Positions 38,945 to 47,551 of a DNA stretch of 64,000 nucleotides are shown here, in pieces. Position numbers and translations under genes: made by a program. The notes under the pieces are model-generated. The model had not been told where the DNA came from. It worked only from the letters and a program-made list of their open reading frames with translations, and did not search any database. This stretch comes from Litorivita pollutaquae (GTDB taxonomy: Bacteria > Pseudomonadota > Alphaproteobacteria > Rhodobacterales > Rhodobacteraceae). Within the stretch, counting starts at the first letter, position 1. Every line of letters starts with the position of its first letter. The stretch covers positions 414,660-478,659 of the forward strand of contig NZ_KZ826481.1 of assembly GCF_003205515.1 (NCBI RefSeq). Reading direction: 5' to 3'.

Positions 38945-39357
38945 CTATCCATCTGCGCGCTCACCATCTTCTTTGTATCCTTACCTATATCGGGCGAGGA
39001 TACACCCCCGCCTTCACAGACAACATGACTGTGATCGCGGGGCGGATTTCAGCCGGAGAGAGCATCGAAATCGTCGAGGGGCCGGATGAAATCTGTGCTC
39101 CGCGTCTGGCGGAAGCGAATGCACACTGTTTCAACGACAGTGTGCACAATCGGGATCTTCAAGCTGCGAAAGATGTGGGCGAGGTGTTGCAAATGCCGGT
39201 GCATACCGGCGCAAAACTGTCTTTGGACAAAGATACGTTAAAACGACTTCGGACAGCGTTCGCACAAGATCAGGTTCGTTCCGCTTGTCACAATTGCCAG
39301 TGGGGAGAGCTGTGCACCAGTATTTCTAAAAACGGCTATGAAGGGGCAATCGCTTAA
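38941..39357 (+). CDS. DUF1284 cysteine-rich protein
   Basis: A 138-residue protein of the DUF1284 family. It begins IHLRAHHLLCILTYIGRGYTPAF and contains further cysteines in DEICAPRL, NAHCFND and SACHNCQWGELC. This fits a metal or Fe-S binding role, as usually supposed for the family. No signal peptide. Its ATG overlaps the bioY stop (ATGA), so it is translationally coupled to BioY and presumably under BioR. A connection of DUF1284 to biotin or cofactor metabolism is inference from this context. Confidence 0.82.
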   Translation: MTIHLRAHHLLCILTYIGRGYTPAFTDNMTVIAGRISAGESIEIVEGPDEICAPRLAEANAHCFNDSVHNRDLQAAKDVGEVLQMPVHTGAKLSLDKDTLKRLRTAFAQDQVRSACHNCQWGELCTSISKNGYEGAIA

Positions 39358-39665
39358 TCACACTTGCGCTGGCAATGTTTGAATGGCGGGTGCTAGAAAG
39401 GCGGGCGAACGAGCATTCTTAAAGACATTCCGGTTTTGGACAGATGCAAATCCCCGCCATCGACGCGGCCACCAAAGCCAAGCTGGTGTTGATCGGGAGG
39501 GGGCCGCATCCGTGAGGGGGGCATCGCTGCACCGCAGCCCCCGAATTGAAAGGATACCAAAGGCACCCCTCACCTAATGGTTCACGGCCAGACGCCGTAG
39601 AGACGCCCCTATCGTTGCCGCCGCTTTGAGCCCCCGTTAGAGAGTGATCGCGAACGAATGGTCGG
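39358..39665. other. Intergenic region without recognisable gene
   Basis: The 308 bp lie between convergent genes. One short plus-strand frame starting at 39444 (MQIPAIDAATKAKLVLIGRG) has coding-like composition for 24 codons and then stops. It could be the end of a decayed gene. No terminator with a U-tract is obvious. Confidence 0.35.
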
Positions 39666-40487
39666 TCAGGCCATCACCGGTCCGGATGGCTGCAATTTAC
39701 CGCCCTGGCGCACGGGGATGATCTCTTTGGGCAATCCGGTGCGGTCGTCCGTTTCGATGAACACGCCCGATAGGGTTGCCTCGCCGGTGGCGGGGGTAAA
39801 CCGCGATTTGACCATGCCGGTGATGAAACGGCGCATCGGTTCGGACTTTTCCATGCCAATAACCGAATTGTAATCGCCGCACATGCCCGCATCGGTCAGA
39901 TATCCGCTCCCCGAAGAAAGCAGCATCGCGTCGCCGGTGGGCACATGGGTATGGGTGCCCACGACAAGCGAGGCGCGCCCGTCGCAATAATGCCCCATGG
40001 CCATTTTTTCCGAGGTGGCTTCGCAATGCATATCAACGATGATCGCCTGCGCCTGCCCCCCCAAAGGATGCGCCTTGAGGATCGGTTCAACGGCGGAAAA
40101 CGGATCATCAAAGGCGCGCTTCATGAAGACTTGGCCCAGAACCTGCACCACCAGAACCTTGCGCCCGCGCGCATCGGTAAACATCCGGTGCCCGCGCCCC
40201 GGCGCACCTTTGGCGAAATTCACAGGGCGGACAATCCGGCTTTCGCCTTCAATGAATTGCAACATGTCCTTTTGGTCAAAGGCATGATCGCCAAGGGTCA
40301 AGCAATCGACCCCGGCATCGAGCAGCCCTTTGGCATGAGCCCCAGACAGGCCCATGCCGTTCGAGGCATTCTCGCCATTGACCACGACAAAATCCAGCCG
40401 CCATTCCTTGCGCAGGCGCGGCAGATGCTCGGCAACGGCACCGCGCCCCGCGCGGCCCATCACATCCCCTAAAAACAGAATTCTCAT
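39666..40487 (-). CDS. ymdB: YmdB-type metallophosphoesterase (TIGR00282)
   Basis: A 273-residue calcineurin-like phosphodiesterase. Metal-binding residues are in FLGDVMGRAGR, VVNGENASNGMGL, LTLGDHAFDQ, VDMHCEATSEK and VGTHTHVPTGD, the order typical of the YmdB/TIGR00282 family. Characterised members hydrolyse 2',3'-cAMP or other cyclic nucleotides and influence RNA-related regulation. It is 100 bp after the 5-formyl-THF cyclo-ligase gene on the same strand, an arrangement frequent in Alphaproteobacteria. No signal peptide. Confidence 0.9.
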   Translation of the reverse strand: MRILFLGDVMGRAGRGAVAEHLPRLRKEWRLDFVVVNGENASNGMGLSGAHAKGLLDAGVDCLTLGDHAFDQKDMLQFIEGESRIVRPVNFAKGAPGRGHRMFTDARGRKVLVVQVLGQVFMKRAFDDPFSAVEPILKAHPLGGQAQAIIVDMHCEATSEKMAMGHYCDGRASLVVGTHTHVPTGDAMLLSSGSGYLTDAGMCGDYNSVIGMEKSEPMRRFITGMVKSRFTPATGEATLSGVFIETDDRTGLPKEIIPVRQGGKLQPSGPVMA

Positions 40488-40587
40488 GGGCTATGGGGTT
40501 ACGCGCCGAATGGACCAAGCGCAAGACAATGCACGGCGGAAATTGTCAAAACGCCCGCGCCGGCGCAGATATGTCCGCGAGACGGGC

Positions 40588-41154
40588 CTAGGGCTGCGGA
40601 TCCATCACGCCCGCTTCGGTGACGATCAAATCGAGCGGTTGATCGGTTGGCTCTTGGGGCACCTCGGGCAATTTTTGCGCCGCATAGGCAAACCCGATCG
40701 CCAACACCGCGCCATTTGTGCGCAACGCCTCAAGCGTGCGGTCGTAAAAACCACCGCCATATCCCAACCGGCGCCCGCACGCATCAAAGGCAACCAAAGG
40801 CACGATGACGATCTCCGGCGTGATCCATTCTTTGACCGCAGGGATCATTGCGCCAAATGGACCCTTTTCCATGGCCATGCCTTCGTCCCATCGTGCAAAT
40901 TGCAACGGCAATCCGGCCCCCTTGATCACCGGAACGCAAACGGGGCCATGTGCGGCCGCCTCTGCCATGGCGGGGCGCGGGTCTATTTCGGAATGGATTG
41001 GCATATATCCGGCCACTGCCGCACCGCGATATCCGGCCAGAACCTGAGACAGAACGCCAGCGCGCCCTGCCCCGCCGATGCGATGTGCTTCGCTGCGCGC
41101 CGCCAATGCGGATTTGCGGGCGGCCGCTTTACGGGCCAGCAGATCATCAACCAT
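40588..41154 (-). CDS. 5-formyltetrahydrofolate cyclo-ligase
   Basis: A 188-residue enzyme converting 5-formyl-THF to 5,10-methenyl-THF with ATP. The signature LGYGGGFYDRTL lies near residue 130, with the substrate segment VPLVAFDACGRRLG before it. An N-terminal LLARKAAARKSALAAR helix matches the family. It sits 9 bp after mgtE and 100 bp before ymdB on the minus strand. No 6S RNA, which often adjoins this gene, was found in the short gaps on either side. Confidence 0.9.
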   Translation of the reverse strand: MVDDLLARKAAARKSALAARSEAHRIGGAGRAGVLSQVLAGYRGAAVAGYMPIHSEIDPRPAMAEAAAHGPVCVPVIKGAGLPLQFARWDEGMAMEKGPFGAMIPAVKEWITPEIVIVPLVAFDACGRRLGYGGGFYDRTLEALRTNGAVLAIGFAYAAQKLPEVPQEPTDQPLDLIVTEAGVMDPQP

Positions 41155-41163
41155 CAGCGCAAC

Positions 41164-42579
41164 TCACAGCAACATCACGCTGGCCAATCCGAGGAAGGCG
41201 AAAAAGCCCACCACATCGGTCACCGTCGTCACGAAAGCCCCCGAGGCCAGCGCCGGATCAACGCCCATTTTTTCAAGCATCACAGGGATCACCGTGCCCG
41301 CCAATCCTGCCACCACCATGTTGATCACCATAGCAATGGCGATCACCACGCCAAGCATCCCCGACCCGAACCAAACCAGCCCGACCAATCCCATCGCCAC
41401 GGCAAAGATCGCGCCGTTCACGAGGCCGACCAAGACCTCGCGCCGGATCACCCGCCAGACGTTCGCGCCGGTCAAATCCTTCGTGGCAATTGAACGCACA
41501 GCAACGGTGAGCGATTGCGTGCCCGCATTGCCGCCCATTGAGGCCACGATTGGCATCAGCACCGCCAAAGCCACCATTTGCGCAATTGTCGCTTCGAATT
41601 GCGCAATCACCAACGAAGCACAGATCGCCGTCAACAGGTTCACCGCAAGCCATGGAAAGCGGCCCTTGGTGGTTTCGATCACACGGTCGGTCAAAGAGGT
41701 TTCGCCCACACCGGCGAGGCGCAAGATGTCCTCCTCGTGTTCCTCATCCAAAACCGCCATGGCGTCATCGATGGTGATCACCCCGACAAGCCGGTCATCT
41801 TCGTCCACAACGGGGGCGGAAATCAGGTGGTATTGGTTGAACGCATAGGCCACATCGCCTTCGGCCTGCATCACCGGAATGGTGCGAAAGCTGCCTTCGG
41901 TGATCTCGGCCAGAGGCATATTGCGCGGGCTCGACATCAGTTTACCCAAAGTGACATTGCCGACCGGATGCATGCGCGGATCGACCAGAATTACATGGTA
42001 AAATTGATCCGGAAGCGATTCAGTTCCGCGCAGAAAATCAATCGCTTGCCCAACATTCCAATGCTCTGGCGCGGCGACGACTTCGCGTTGCATCAACCGG
42101 CCAGCGGAATATTCCGGATAGGTCATCGCCTGTTCTACGGCGGCGCGATCTACGTCTTCGAGCGCGTCGAGAATGACCTCTTGTTGCGTGTCATCAAGAT
42201 CCTCGATCAGATCGACAACATCGTCGCTGTCCAGCTCACGCACCGCATCCGCCAGCACCTGCGGGTTGAGCAGCGCAATGACCTCTTCGCGCACAGAATC
42301 GTCCAGTTCCGACAGAATTTCGCCGTCGAATTCCTGACCGTAAAGCTGGATAAACCGGCGGCGGTCAAACGCATTGATCTGCTCTAAAAGGTCAGCAATA
42401 TCCGCTGCGTGCAGCGGCTCCATCGCCTCGATCAAGGCGGCGCGATCCTGAGTATCTACAGCGAAAAAAATCTCCGCCATGGTCCGTTTGCCCAAGCGGT
42501 AATTATCTTCGCCATCGCCCCGGGGTTCGGTACCTTCGGGCGCTTCGATGATCTCGTCTTTGGTCTCGAAGTCGCTCAT
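41164..42579 (-). CDS. mgtE: Mg2+ transporter MgtE
   Basis: A 471-residue Mg2+ channel. An N-terminal helical MgtE_N domain (about 35-140) is followed by two CBS domains (about 150-270), which gate the pore by binding Mg2+. Five membrane helices complete the protein (about 300-471), with VASMGGNAGTQSLTVAVR and GASDVV-like AFVTTVTDVVGFFAFLGLA segments. GAGGGG precedes the ATG. The gene is followed closely by the cyclo-ligase gene. About 195 bp separate it from the divergent guanine deaminase gene. Confidence 0.93.
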   Translation of the reverse strand: MSDFETKDEIIEAPEGTEPRGDGEDNYRLGKRTMAEIFFAVDTQDRAALIEAMEPLHAADIADLLEQINAFDRRRFIQLYGQEFDGEILSELDDSVREEVIALLNPQVLADAVRELDSDDVVDLIEDLDDTQQEVILDALEDVDRAAVEQAMTYPEYSAGRLMQREVVAAPEHWNVGQAIDFLRGTESLPDQFYHVILVDPRMHPVGNVTLGKLMSSPRNMPLAEITEGSFRTIPVMQAEGDVAYAFNQYHLISAPVVDEDDRLVGVITIDDAMAVLDEEHEEDILRLAGVGETSLTDRVIETTKGRFPWLAVNLLTAICASLVIAQFEATIAQMVALAVLMPIVASMGGNAGTQSLTVAVRSIATKDLTGANVWRVIRREVLVGLVNGAIFAVAMGLVGLVWFGSGMLGVVIAIAMVINMVVAGLAGTVIPVMLEKMGVDPALASGAFVTTVTDVVGFFAFLGLASVMLL

Positions 42580-42775
42580 CGCATGCCCCTCTTGCTTTGA
42601 TCAAACTCTAGTCAGATCAGGCGCAAGGCACAATGGGGCCACGCGCAATTTACCTCTCGCACCGGGCCGTTTAGACTGGCTATATTTACAGCCACGCCCC
42701 GCCCGCCACACGCCGTTACCGCGCGGGCAATATGATCCCCAAAATGTCCGGCCAACCGGGCCAGTCAGGACTTTG

Positions 42776-44179
42776 ATGAGCACGCCCACGCCGCCCCCTC
42801 CCCCCCTTTCGGCCCGCCCCTCTGCGGCGCCCCAGAGCGCTGTCACGGCCCCCAAAGCACAAAACACCGGCACCGACCCGACGTCGCGGCTGTTGCTGGG
42901 CCGGACGCTGCGGTTTGAGCACCATCCGTTTCACGATGCGCCGGAAACGGCGGCGCAGATCAATACTGCAGGCGGCGTCTTGATCCAAAGCGGGCGGATT
43001 GCGGCGGTGGGCGACGGTGCGGCGTTGCGTGCCGCGCATCCGCAGGCCGAGTTGATCGACTATGGCCAAGGCGTCATCATGGCAGGGTTTGTTGATGCGC
43101 ACGTGCATTTTCCCCAAACCGCGATGATCGCCAGTTGGGGTAAACGGCTGATTGACTGGCTCAACACCTATACCTTTCCCGAGGAAATGCGGTTTGCCGA
43201 TCCGGCCTATGCCAATGAGATTGCCGCGCGATACCTTGACCTGACTGCCGCGCATGGCACGACCACGGTGGCAAGCTTTTGCACCTCGCATCCGGCCTCT
43301 GCCGAGGCGCTGTTTGCACAGGCCGGCGCGCGCGGACAGGCGGTGGTTGCGGGCAAAACCGCCATGGACCGCAACGCCCCCGAAGACCTGCGCGACACGC
43401 CGCAACGCGCCTATGACGAAAGCAAGGCCTTGATCGGGAAATGGCACGGACGGGGCCGCGCGGTCTATGCCATTACCCCACGGTTTTCCCCGACCTCAAC
43501 CCCCGCGCAATTGGAGGCGATGGGCGCGCTTTGGGCCGAACATCCGACATGTTTGATGCAAACCCATTTGAGCGAACAATTGGACGAAATCGCATGGGTG
43601 CGAGAGCTATACCCCTCTGCCCGCGATTATCTGGATACCTACGAAACCCATGGATTGCTTGGCGCGCGCGGGCTGTATGGACATGCGATTCATCTGGAGC
43701 CGCGTGAGCGGGCGCGATTGCGCGAAGCCGGCGGCGCATTGGTACATTGCCCGACCTCAAACACTTTTATCGGATCGGGCCTGTTCGATATGGCCGGCTT
43801 GATGGCCGAAGGACAACGCATCGGATTGGCTACGGACACCGGCGGCGGATCGTCATTTTCGATGCTGCGCACCATGGCGGCGGCCTATGAAATCGGGCAA
43901 TTGCGCGGAACGCCGCTGCATGCGGCGCAATTGATGTGGCTGGCGACTTGCGGGTCGGCAGAGGTGCTGCATCTGGGCGGCGAGATCGGCAACCTCGCCG
44001 CAGGCATGGCCGCCGATCTGGTGGTGCTTGATCTGGCCTCCACCCCCGCGATTGCACAGCGGGCGGCCCAAGCCGATGAAATATGGGAAGAGATATTTGC
44101 CACGATCATGATGGGCGATGACCGCGCCGTGACGGACACATGGATCAACGGGCAACGCGTGAACGGCAACGCGGTGTGA
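42776..44179 (+). CDS. guaD: Guanine deaminase with N-terminal Pro/Ala-rich extension
   Basis: A 467-residue amidohydrolase converting guanine to xanthine. Metal ligands are in the signature GFVDAHVHFPQTAMI and in later His-containing segments (MQTHLSEQLDEI, LYGHAIHLE); the last Asp is in LATDTGGGSSFS, typical of GuaD. The chosen ATG (MSTPTPPPPP) follows AGGA at 5 nt. The first 37 or so residues are Pro, Ala and Thr-rich and are not part of the enzyme fold, which begins at LLLGRTLRFEHHP. It is convergent with the CAP and 8-oxoguanine deaminase genes, so a small purine-deamination cluster exists here. Confidence 0.88.
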   Translation: MSTPTPPPPPLSARPSAAPQSAVTAPKAQNTGTDPTSRLLLGRTLRFEHHPFHDAPETAAQINTAGGVLIQSGRIAAVGDGAALRAAHPQAELIDYGQGVIMAGFVDAHVHFPQTAMIASWGKRLIDWLNTYTFPEEMRFADPAYANEIAARYLDLTAAHGTTTVASFCTSHPASAEALFAQAGARGQAVVAGKTAMDRNAPEDLRDTPQRAYDESKALIGKWHGRGRAVYAITPRFSPTSTPAQLEAMGALWAEHPTCLMQTHLSEQLDEIAWVRELYPSARDYLDTYETHGLLGARGLYGHAIHLEPRERARLREAGGALVHCPTSNTFIGSGLFDMAGLMAEGQRIGLATDTGGGSSFSMLRTMAAAYEIGQLRGTPLHAAQLMWLATCGSAEVLHLGGEIGNLAAGMAADLVVLDLASTPAIAQRAAQADEIWEEIFATIMMGDDRAVTDTWINGQRVNGNAV

Positions 44180-44239
44180 GGCATTGCCGTTCCGGGGGTG
44201 TGGCGCGTGATCGCGAAATGCTTCAAAGCCCCACGCGGG

Positions 44240-44668
44240 TTAGCAACCGGGACGGCCAAGCATCATGACCCAAGTGTTATCTGCGGCACGGGCCAACGCG
44301 AATTGCGTCGCCTTTTCCGAGGACATATTGCGCGCATGCGGCGGAGAATTGGCCCAACCATCCATGACCTGCGCCAAGGTTTTTTGCCCTTTGGCGATGT
44401 TCTCGGCGATGAAGCAATAGCGATATCCGGCACGTTTCGCCCGTTTGGCCGGACCGCTGCCGGACGGGCTTTTGTGCGCGAAATAGCCGCGTTTGACCAT
44501 ATCCGCGCCGTGATGTTCGGCGGCAGCTTGCAATCGGGCCGATTGGGTCACCGGTGGCACTCCGCGCGCAGCGCGGTAGCGATTGAGCGCCTCTGCCGCG
44601 CCCTGAACCGGATCGGCCATGGCGGGAAACGGAAATGCCAGAAGCGCGGCAAGCATCAGCGATTTCAT
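44240..44668 (-). CDS. Secreted CAP-domain protein
   Basis: A 142-residue exported protein (signal peptide about 18 residues, FPFPAMA|DP). It carries a CAP/SCP (PR-1) fold: EALNRYRAARGVPPV, AAAEHHGADMVKRGYFAHKSPSG, YCFIAENIAKG and the C-terminal VMDGWANSPPHARNM. Bacterial CAP proteins are extracytoplasmic with mostly unknown roles. Its ATG lies one base after the stop of the 8-oxoguanine deaminase gene, so translation is coupled, although the functions look unrelated. Confidence 0.85.
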   Translation of the reverse strand: MKSLMLAALLAFPFPAMADPVQGAAEALNRYRAARGVPPVTQSARLQAAAEHHGADMVKRGYFAHKSPSGSGPAKRAKRAGYRYCFIAENIAKGQKTLAQVMDGWANSPPHARNMSSEKATQFALARAADNTWVMMLGRPGC

Positions 44669-44669
44669 A

Positions 44670-46010
44670 TCAAAGACTTTCAGCCAAACGGCGTGCGAGA
44701 CGGTTTTGCGCGGCGAGGAGCGCAGGCAAGTCATAAGTTGCAAGATGACCGCCGCGCACCACAACGCGGCCTTCGACATAAAGGTCACGCACGCGGGTTG
44801 GCCCCGCAAGCAAAAGCGCGGCAGGGTCCCAGCTTCCGGCACTCTCGATGCCCTGACTGTCCCAAATCGCAATATCCGCGCGTTTGCCCACGGCAAGGCG
44901 TCCACAGTCAGGGCGGCCCAACACATCGGCACCGCCGCGCGTGGCGATCTCCAACGCTTCGCGCGCACTCATTGCATCGGCACCTTTGGAAACCCGTTGC
45001 AGCAGCATCGACTGACGCGCTTCGAGGATCAAATTACCCATGTCATTAGAGGCCGATCCATCTACCCCCAATCCGACCTTAACACCCGCATCGCGCATCG
45101 CCCGCACCGGCGCGATCCCCGATCCGAGACGGCAGTTCGAACAAGGGCAGTGGGCGACGCCCGTGCGGGATTTTGCAAAAAGATCAATCTCCTGCCCGTC
45201 GAGTTTCACGCAATGCGCATGCCAGACATCCTCACCGGTCCAGCCAAGTTCTTCGGCATATTGGCCGGGACGGCATCCGAATTTTTCCATTGAATACACA
45301 ATGTCTTCGTCGTTTTCGGCCAAATGGGTGTGCATCATCACACCTTTGTCACGGGCCAGACTGGCGGCGTCGCGCATCAGCTCGCGGCTGACGGAAAATG
45401 GCGAACAGGGGGCAACACCCACGCGGCACATCGAGCCGTCCGAGGCGTCGTGAAACGCGTCGATCACCCGGATACAGTCATTCAGTATGTCGTCCTCTCG
45501 TTCAACCAACCCATCAGGCGGCAACCCGCCAAGGCTCTCCCCGATGCTCATCGCACCGCGCGTTGGATGAAACCGCAATCCGATGATGCGGGCGGCCTCG
45601 ATCGTGTCCTCAAGCCGTGCCCCATTGGGGTAAAGATACAGGTGATCCGAGCTGAGGCTACACCCCGACAGCGCCAATTCGGCCAGGCCCGTCATGGCAG
45701 AGATACGCATCTCTTCCGGGCCGAACCGCGACCAAATCGGATAAAGGGTTTTGAGCCAACCAAAGAGCAGCGCATCCTGCCCGCCCGGCACCGCCCGGGT
45801 CAGCGATTGATACAAATGATGGTGGGTGTTCACCAGCCCCGGTGTCACCACACATCCGCCCGCAAGGTGGGTCTCGCCGGTGGTTTCAAGCCCGTGCCCG
45901 ATCGCAACGATCACACCGTCGCGGATCAAAATATCAGCACCGCCGAGTTCGCGGCGCGCGTCATCCATGGTCAGGATGGTGTCAGCGCCTTTGATCAGGG
46001 TCTCGGTCAT
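44670..46010 (-). CDS. 8-oxoguanine deaminase (AtzA/TrzN-like amidohydrolase)
   Basis: A 446-residue amidohydrolase. The zinc ligands are in TPGLVNTHHHLYQSLTRA, MMHTHLAEN, WHAHCVKLDG and GLGVDGSASND. The NTHHHLYQ motif with the CPCSN segment is characteristic of 8-oxoguanine deaminases, a group related to hydroxydechloroatrazine hydrolases. It would convert 8-oxoguanine to urate, salvaging oxidised purine. It precedes the CAP gene and follows hisN at a 21-bp gap on the same strand. Confidence 0.85.
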   Translation of the reverse strand: MTETLIKGADTILTMDDARRELGGADILIRDGVIVAIGHGLETTGETHLAGGCVVTPGLVNTHHHLYQSLTRAVPGGQDALLFGWLKTLYPIWSRFGPEEMRISAMTGLAELALSGCSLSSDHLYLYPNGARLEDTIEAARIIGLRFHPTRGAMSIGESLGGLPPDGLVEREDDILNDCIRVIDAFHDASDGSMCRVGVAPCSPFSVSRELMRDAASLARDKGVMMHTHLAENDEDIVYSMEKFGCRPGQYAEELGWTGEDVWHAHCVKLDGQEIDLFAKSRTGVAHCPCSNCRLGSGIAPVRAMRDAGVKVGLGVDGSASNDMGNLILEARQSMLLQRVSKGADAMSAREALEIATRGGADVLGRPDCGRLAVGKRADIAIWDSQGIESAGSWDPAALLLAGPTRVRDLYVEGRVVVRGGHLATYDLPALLAAQNRLARRLAESL

Positions 46011-46031
46011 CGCGGGGTCCGGTTTGGGGCG

Positions 46032-46829
46032 CTAGGGCGCGCGGGATAAGATGGCCAAGGCTTCGGTGTGGATTTCGGCGTTGGCCGCAGCAATGGCACG
46101 GCCGCCATGATGCGCGGGGCCGCCTTTCCAATCGGTGACGATACCGCCTGCGGCCTCGATCACCGCGATCGGGGCGCAGATGTCGTAGGGGTTGAGACAA
46201 GATTCGATCACGAGATCAATCTGCCCCGCAGCCAACAGGGCATAGGCATAGCAATCCATGCCATAGCGGGTGAGTTGCGCCTTGGCGGAAACTTGGGCGA
46301 AAGCGGCGCCGTCATCCGGCGTGCCGACCTCGGGGAAGGTGGTGAACAGGATCGCTTCGGACAGGGCGCGCGGGGCGCGGGTTTTCAAAACCCCCGTCCC
46401 ATGTGGACCAACCATCCGAGCACGATCAAACCCGCCTTCGAATCTTTCGCCAATATAGGGTTGATCGATGATGCCATACTGCGGACCATTGGTGTCCGAG
46501 AGCGCAATCAGCACACCCCATGTCGGCGTACCGGACAGGAATCCGCGCGTGCCGTCGATGGGGTCAAGCACCCACGTCAGCCCGCTGCGGCCCTCTTGGG
46601 TGCCGTATTCCTCGCCCAAAATTCCGTCATCAGGACGACGGGCCGCCAAAATATCGCGCATGGCACGTTCTGCGGCGCGGTCGGCTTCGGTCACCGGATC
46701 GAAACCGGCGTCGAGTTTGTTATCGGCGCTTAGACCGATGCTGCGGAAATAGGGCAGAATCGCAACACGCGCGGCATTCGCCAGCGCGTGTGCAGTATTC
46801 ATAATGTCGCTCTTGTCGTCTTCGGTCAC
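46032..46829 (-). CDS. hisN: Histidinol-phosphatase (inositol monophosphatase family)
   Basis: A 265-residue enzyme of the IMPase fold. The metal motifs are the Glu pair in DDGILGEEYG, WVLDPIDGTRGFLSG (the DPIDGT signature) and, near the C-terminus, NPYDICAPIAVIEAAGG. The GFLSGTPTWG segment is typical of HisN-type histidinol-phosphatases, making histidine biosynthesis likely. A GTG at 46829 has GGGGAG at 7 nt and is the preferred start; a TTG at 46835 and ATG at 46802 are alternatives. It heads the string hisN - 8-oxoguanine deaminase - CAP. Confidence 0.87.
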   Translation of the reverse strand: MTEDDKSDIMNTAHALANAARVAILPYFRSIGLSADNKLDAGFDPVTEADRAAERAMRDILAARRPDDGILGEEYGTQEGRSGLTWVLDPIDGTRGFLSGTPTWGVLIALSDTNGPQYGIIDQPYIGERFEGGFDRARMVGPHGTGVLKTRAPRALSEAILFTTFPEVGTPDDGAAFAQVSAKAQLTRYGMDCYAYALLAAGQIDLVIESCLNPYDICAPIAVIEAAGGIVTDWKGGPAHHGGRAIAAANAEIHTEALAILSRAP

Positions 46830-46892
46830 GGTCAAACTCCCCTACGCTATTGCAGGAGTAGCGCGGCCAGACCTCAGGCTCAAGCGCTTCGC

Positions 46893-47285
46893 TTAGGCAA
46901 CGTCGCTCAATACGCGGGCCAATTCAAAGAGACGACGACGCTGATTCTCCGGGATCGCGTAATACGAGCGCACCAGATCCAGCGCTTCCTTGTCGCCCAT
47001 CAGATCGGCAGGTACCGAAGAGGGCACTGCGGCCTCTGCGGTGTCCACATCGGCGGTTTCAGCCTCTGCTTCCATGCCTTCAAAGAAAAAGCTGACCGGA
47101 ACATCGAGCGCATCGGAAATATCCCAAAGACGGGAGGCCGAAATGCGGTTTGCACCGGTTTCATACTTTTGAATCTGTTGGAATTTAATTCCAACCTGCT
47201 CGGCAAGCTGCTGCTGCGTCATACCAACCAACCAACGGCGGTGACGAACGCGTTTCCCGACATGCACATCTACATGGTGTGTCAT
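46893..47285 (-). CDS. XRE-family transcriptional regulator
   Basis: A 130-residue regulator. The helix-turn-helix (about residues 10-70) reads VGKRVRHRRWLVGMTQQQLAEQVG, with FQQIQKYETGANRIS as the recognition region. A hinge with acidic residues (about 70-95) and a C-terminal helical segment (LDLVRSYYAIPENQRRRLFELARVL) follow. This form is abundant in Rhodobacteraceae and related to the SinR-like regulators of Rhizobiales. GGAG precedes the ATG. It is divergent from the quinone oxidoreductase across a 266-bp gap. Target genes are unknown. Confidence 0.88.
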   Translation of the reverse strand: MTHHVDVHVGKRVRHRRWLVGMTQQQLAEQVGIKFQQIQKYETGANRISASRLWDISDALDVPVSFFFEGMEAEAETADVDTAEAAVPSSVPADLMGDKEALDLVRSYYAIPENQRRRLFELARVLSDVA

Positions 47286-47551
47286 AGTCTTGCTCCTTCA
47301 CTAACATTTCTAAGTTTGCGCTCACACGGGTGATCTAGGACCAGCCAGCCCAAGAATCCATCCACCTCACAAACCACTACTGTCTTGCACATTACTCCCG
47401 GCGGACGGGAAAGAACACCCTAAAAACGTGTTCCTATACCTTTGAGATGCAATCTATACGGTATTGACGCAAAGAAAACACGCCTCCGTGAGTCTTGCTC
47501 CGGACTGGATTTTAAGACAAATACCTGAATGTAAACATAAACGAGGATGAC

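Noticed and set aside
40488-40587. Possible 6S RNA next to the 5-formyl-THF cyclo-ligase gene
   Set aside because: 6S RNA often adjoins this gene, but the flanking gaps are 100 and 9 bp, too short for a 6S RNA of usual size, and no long bulged hairpin is visible.
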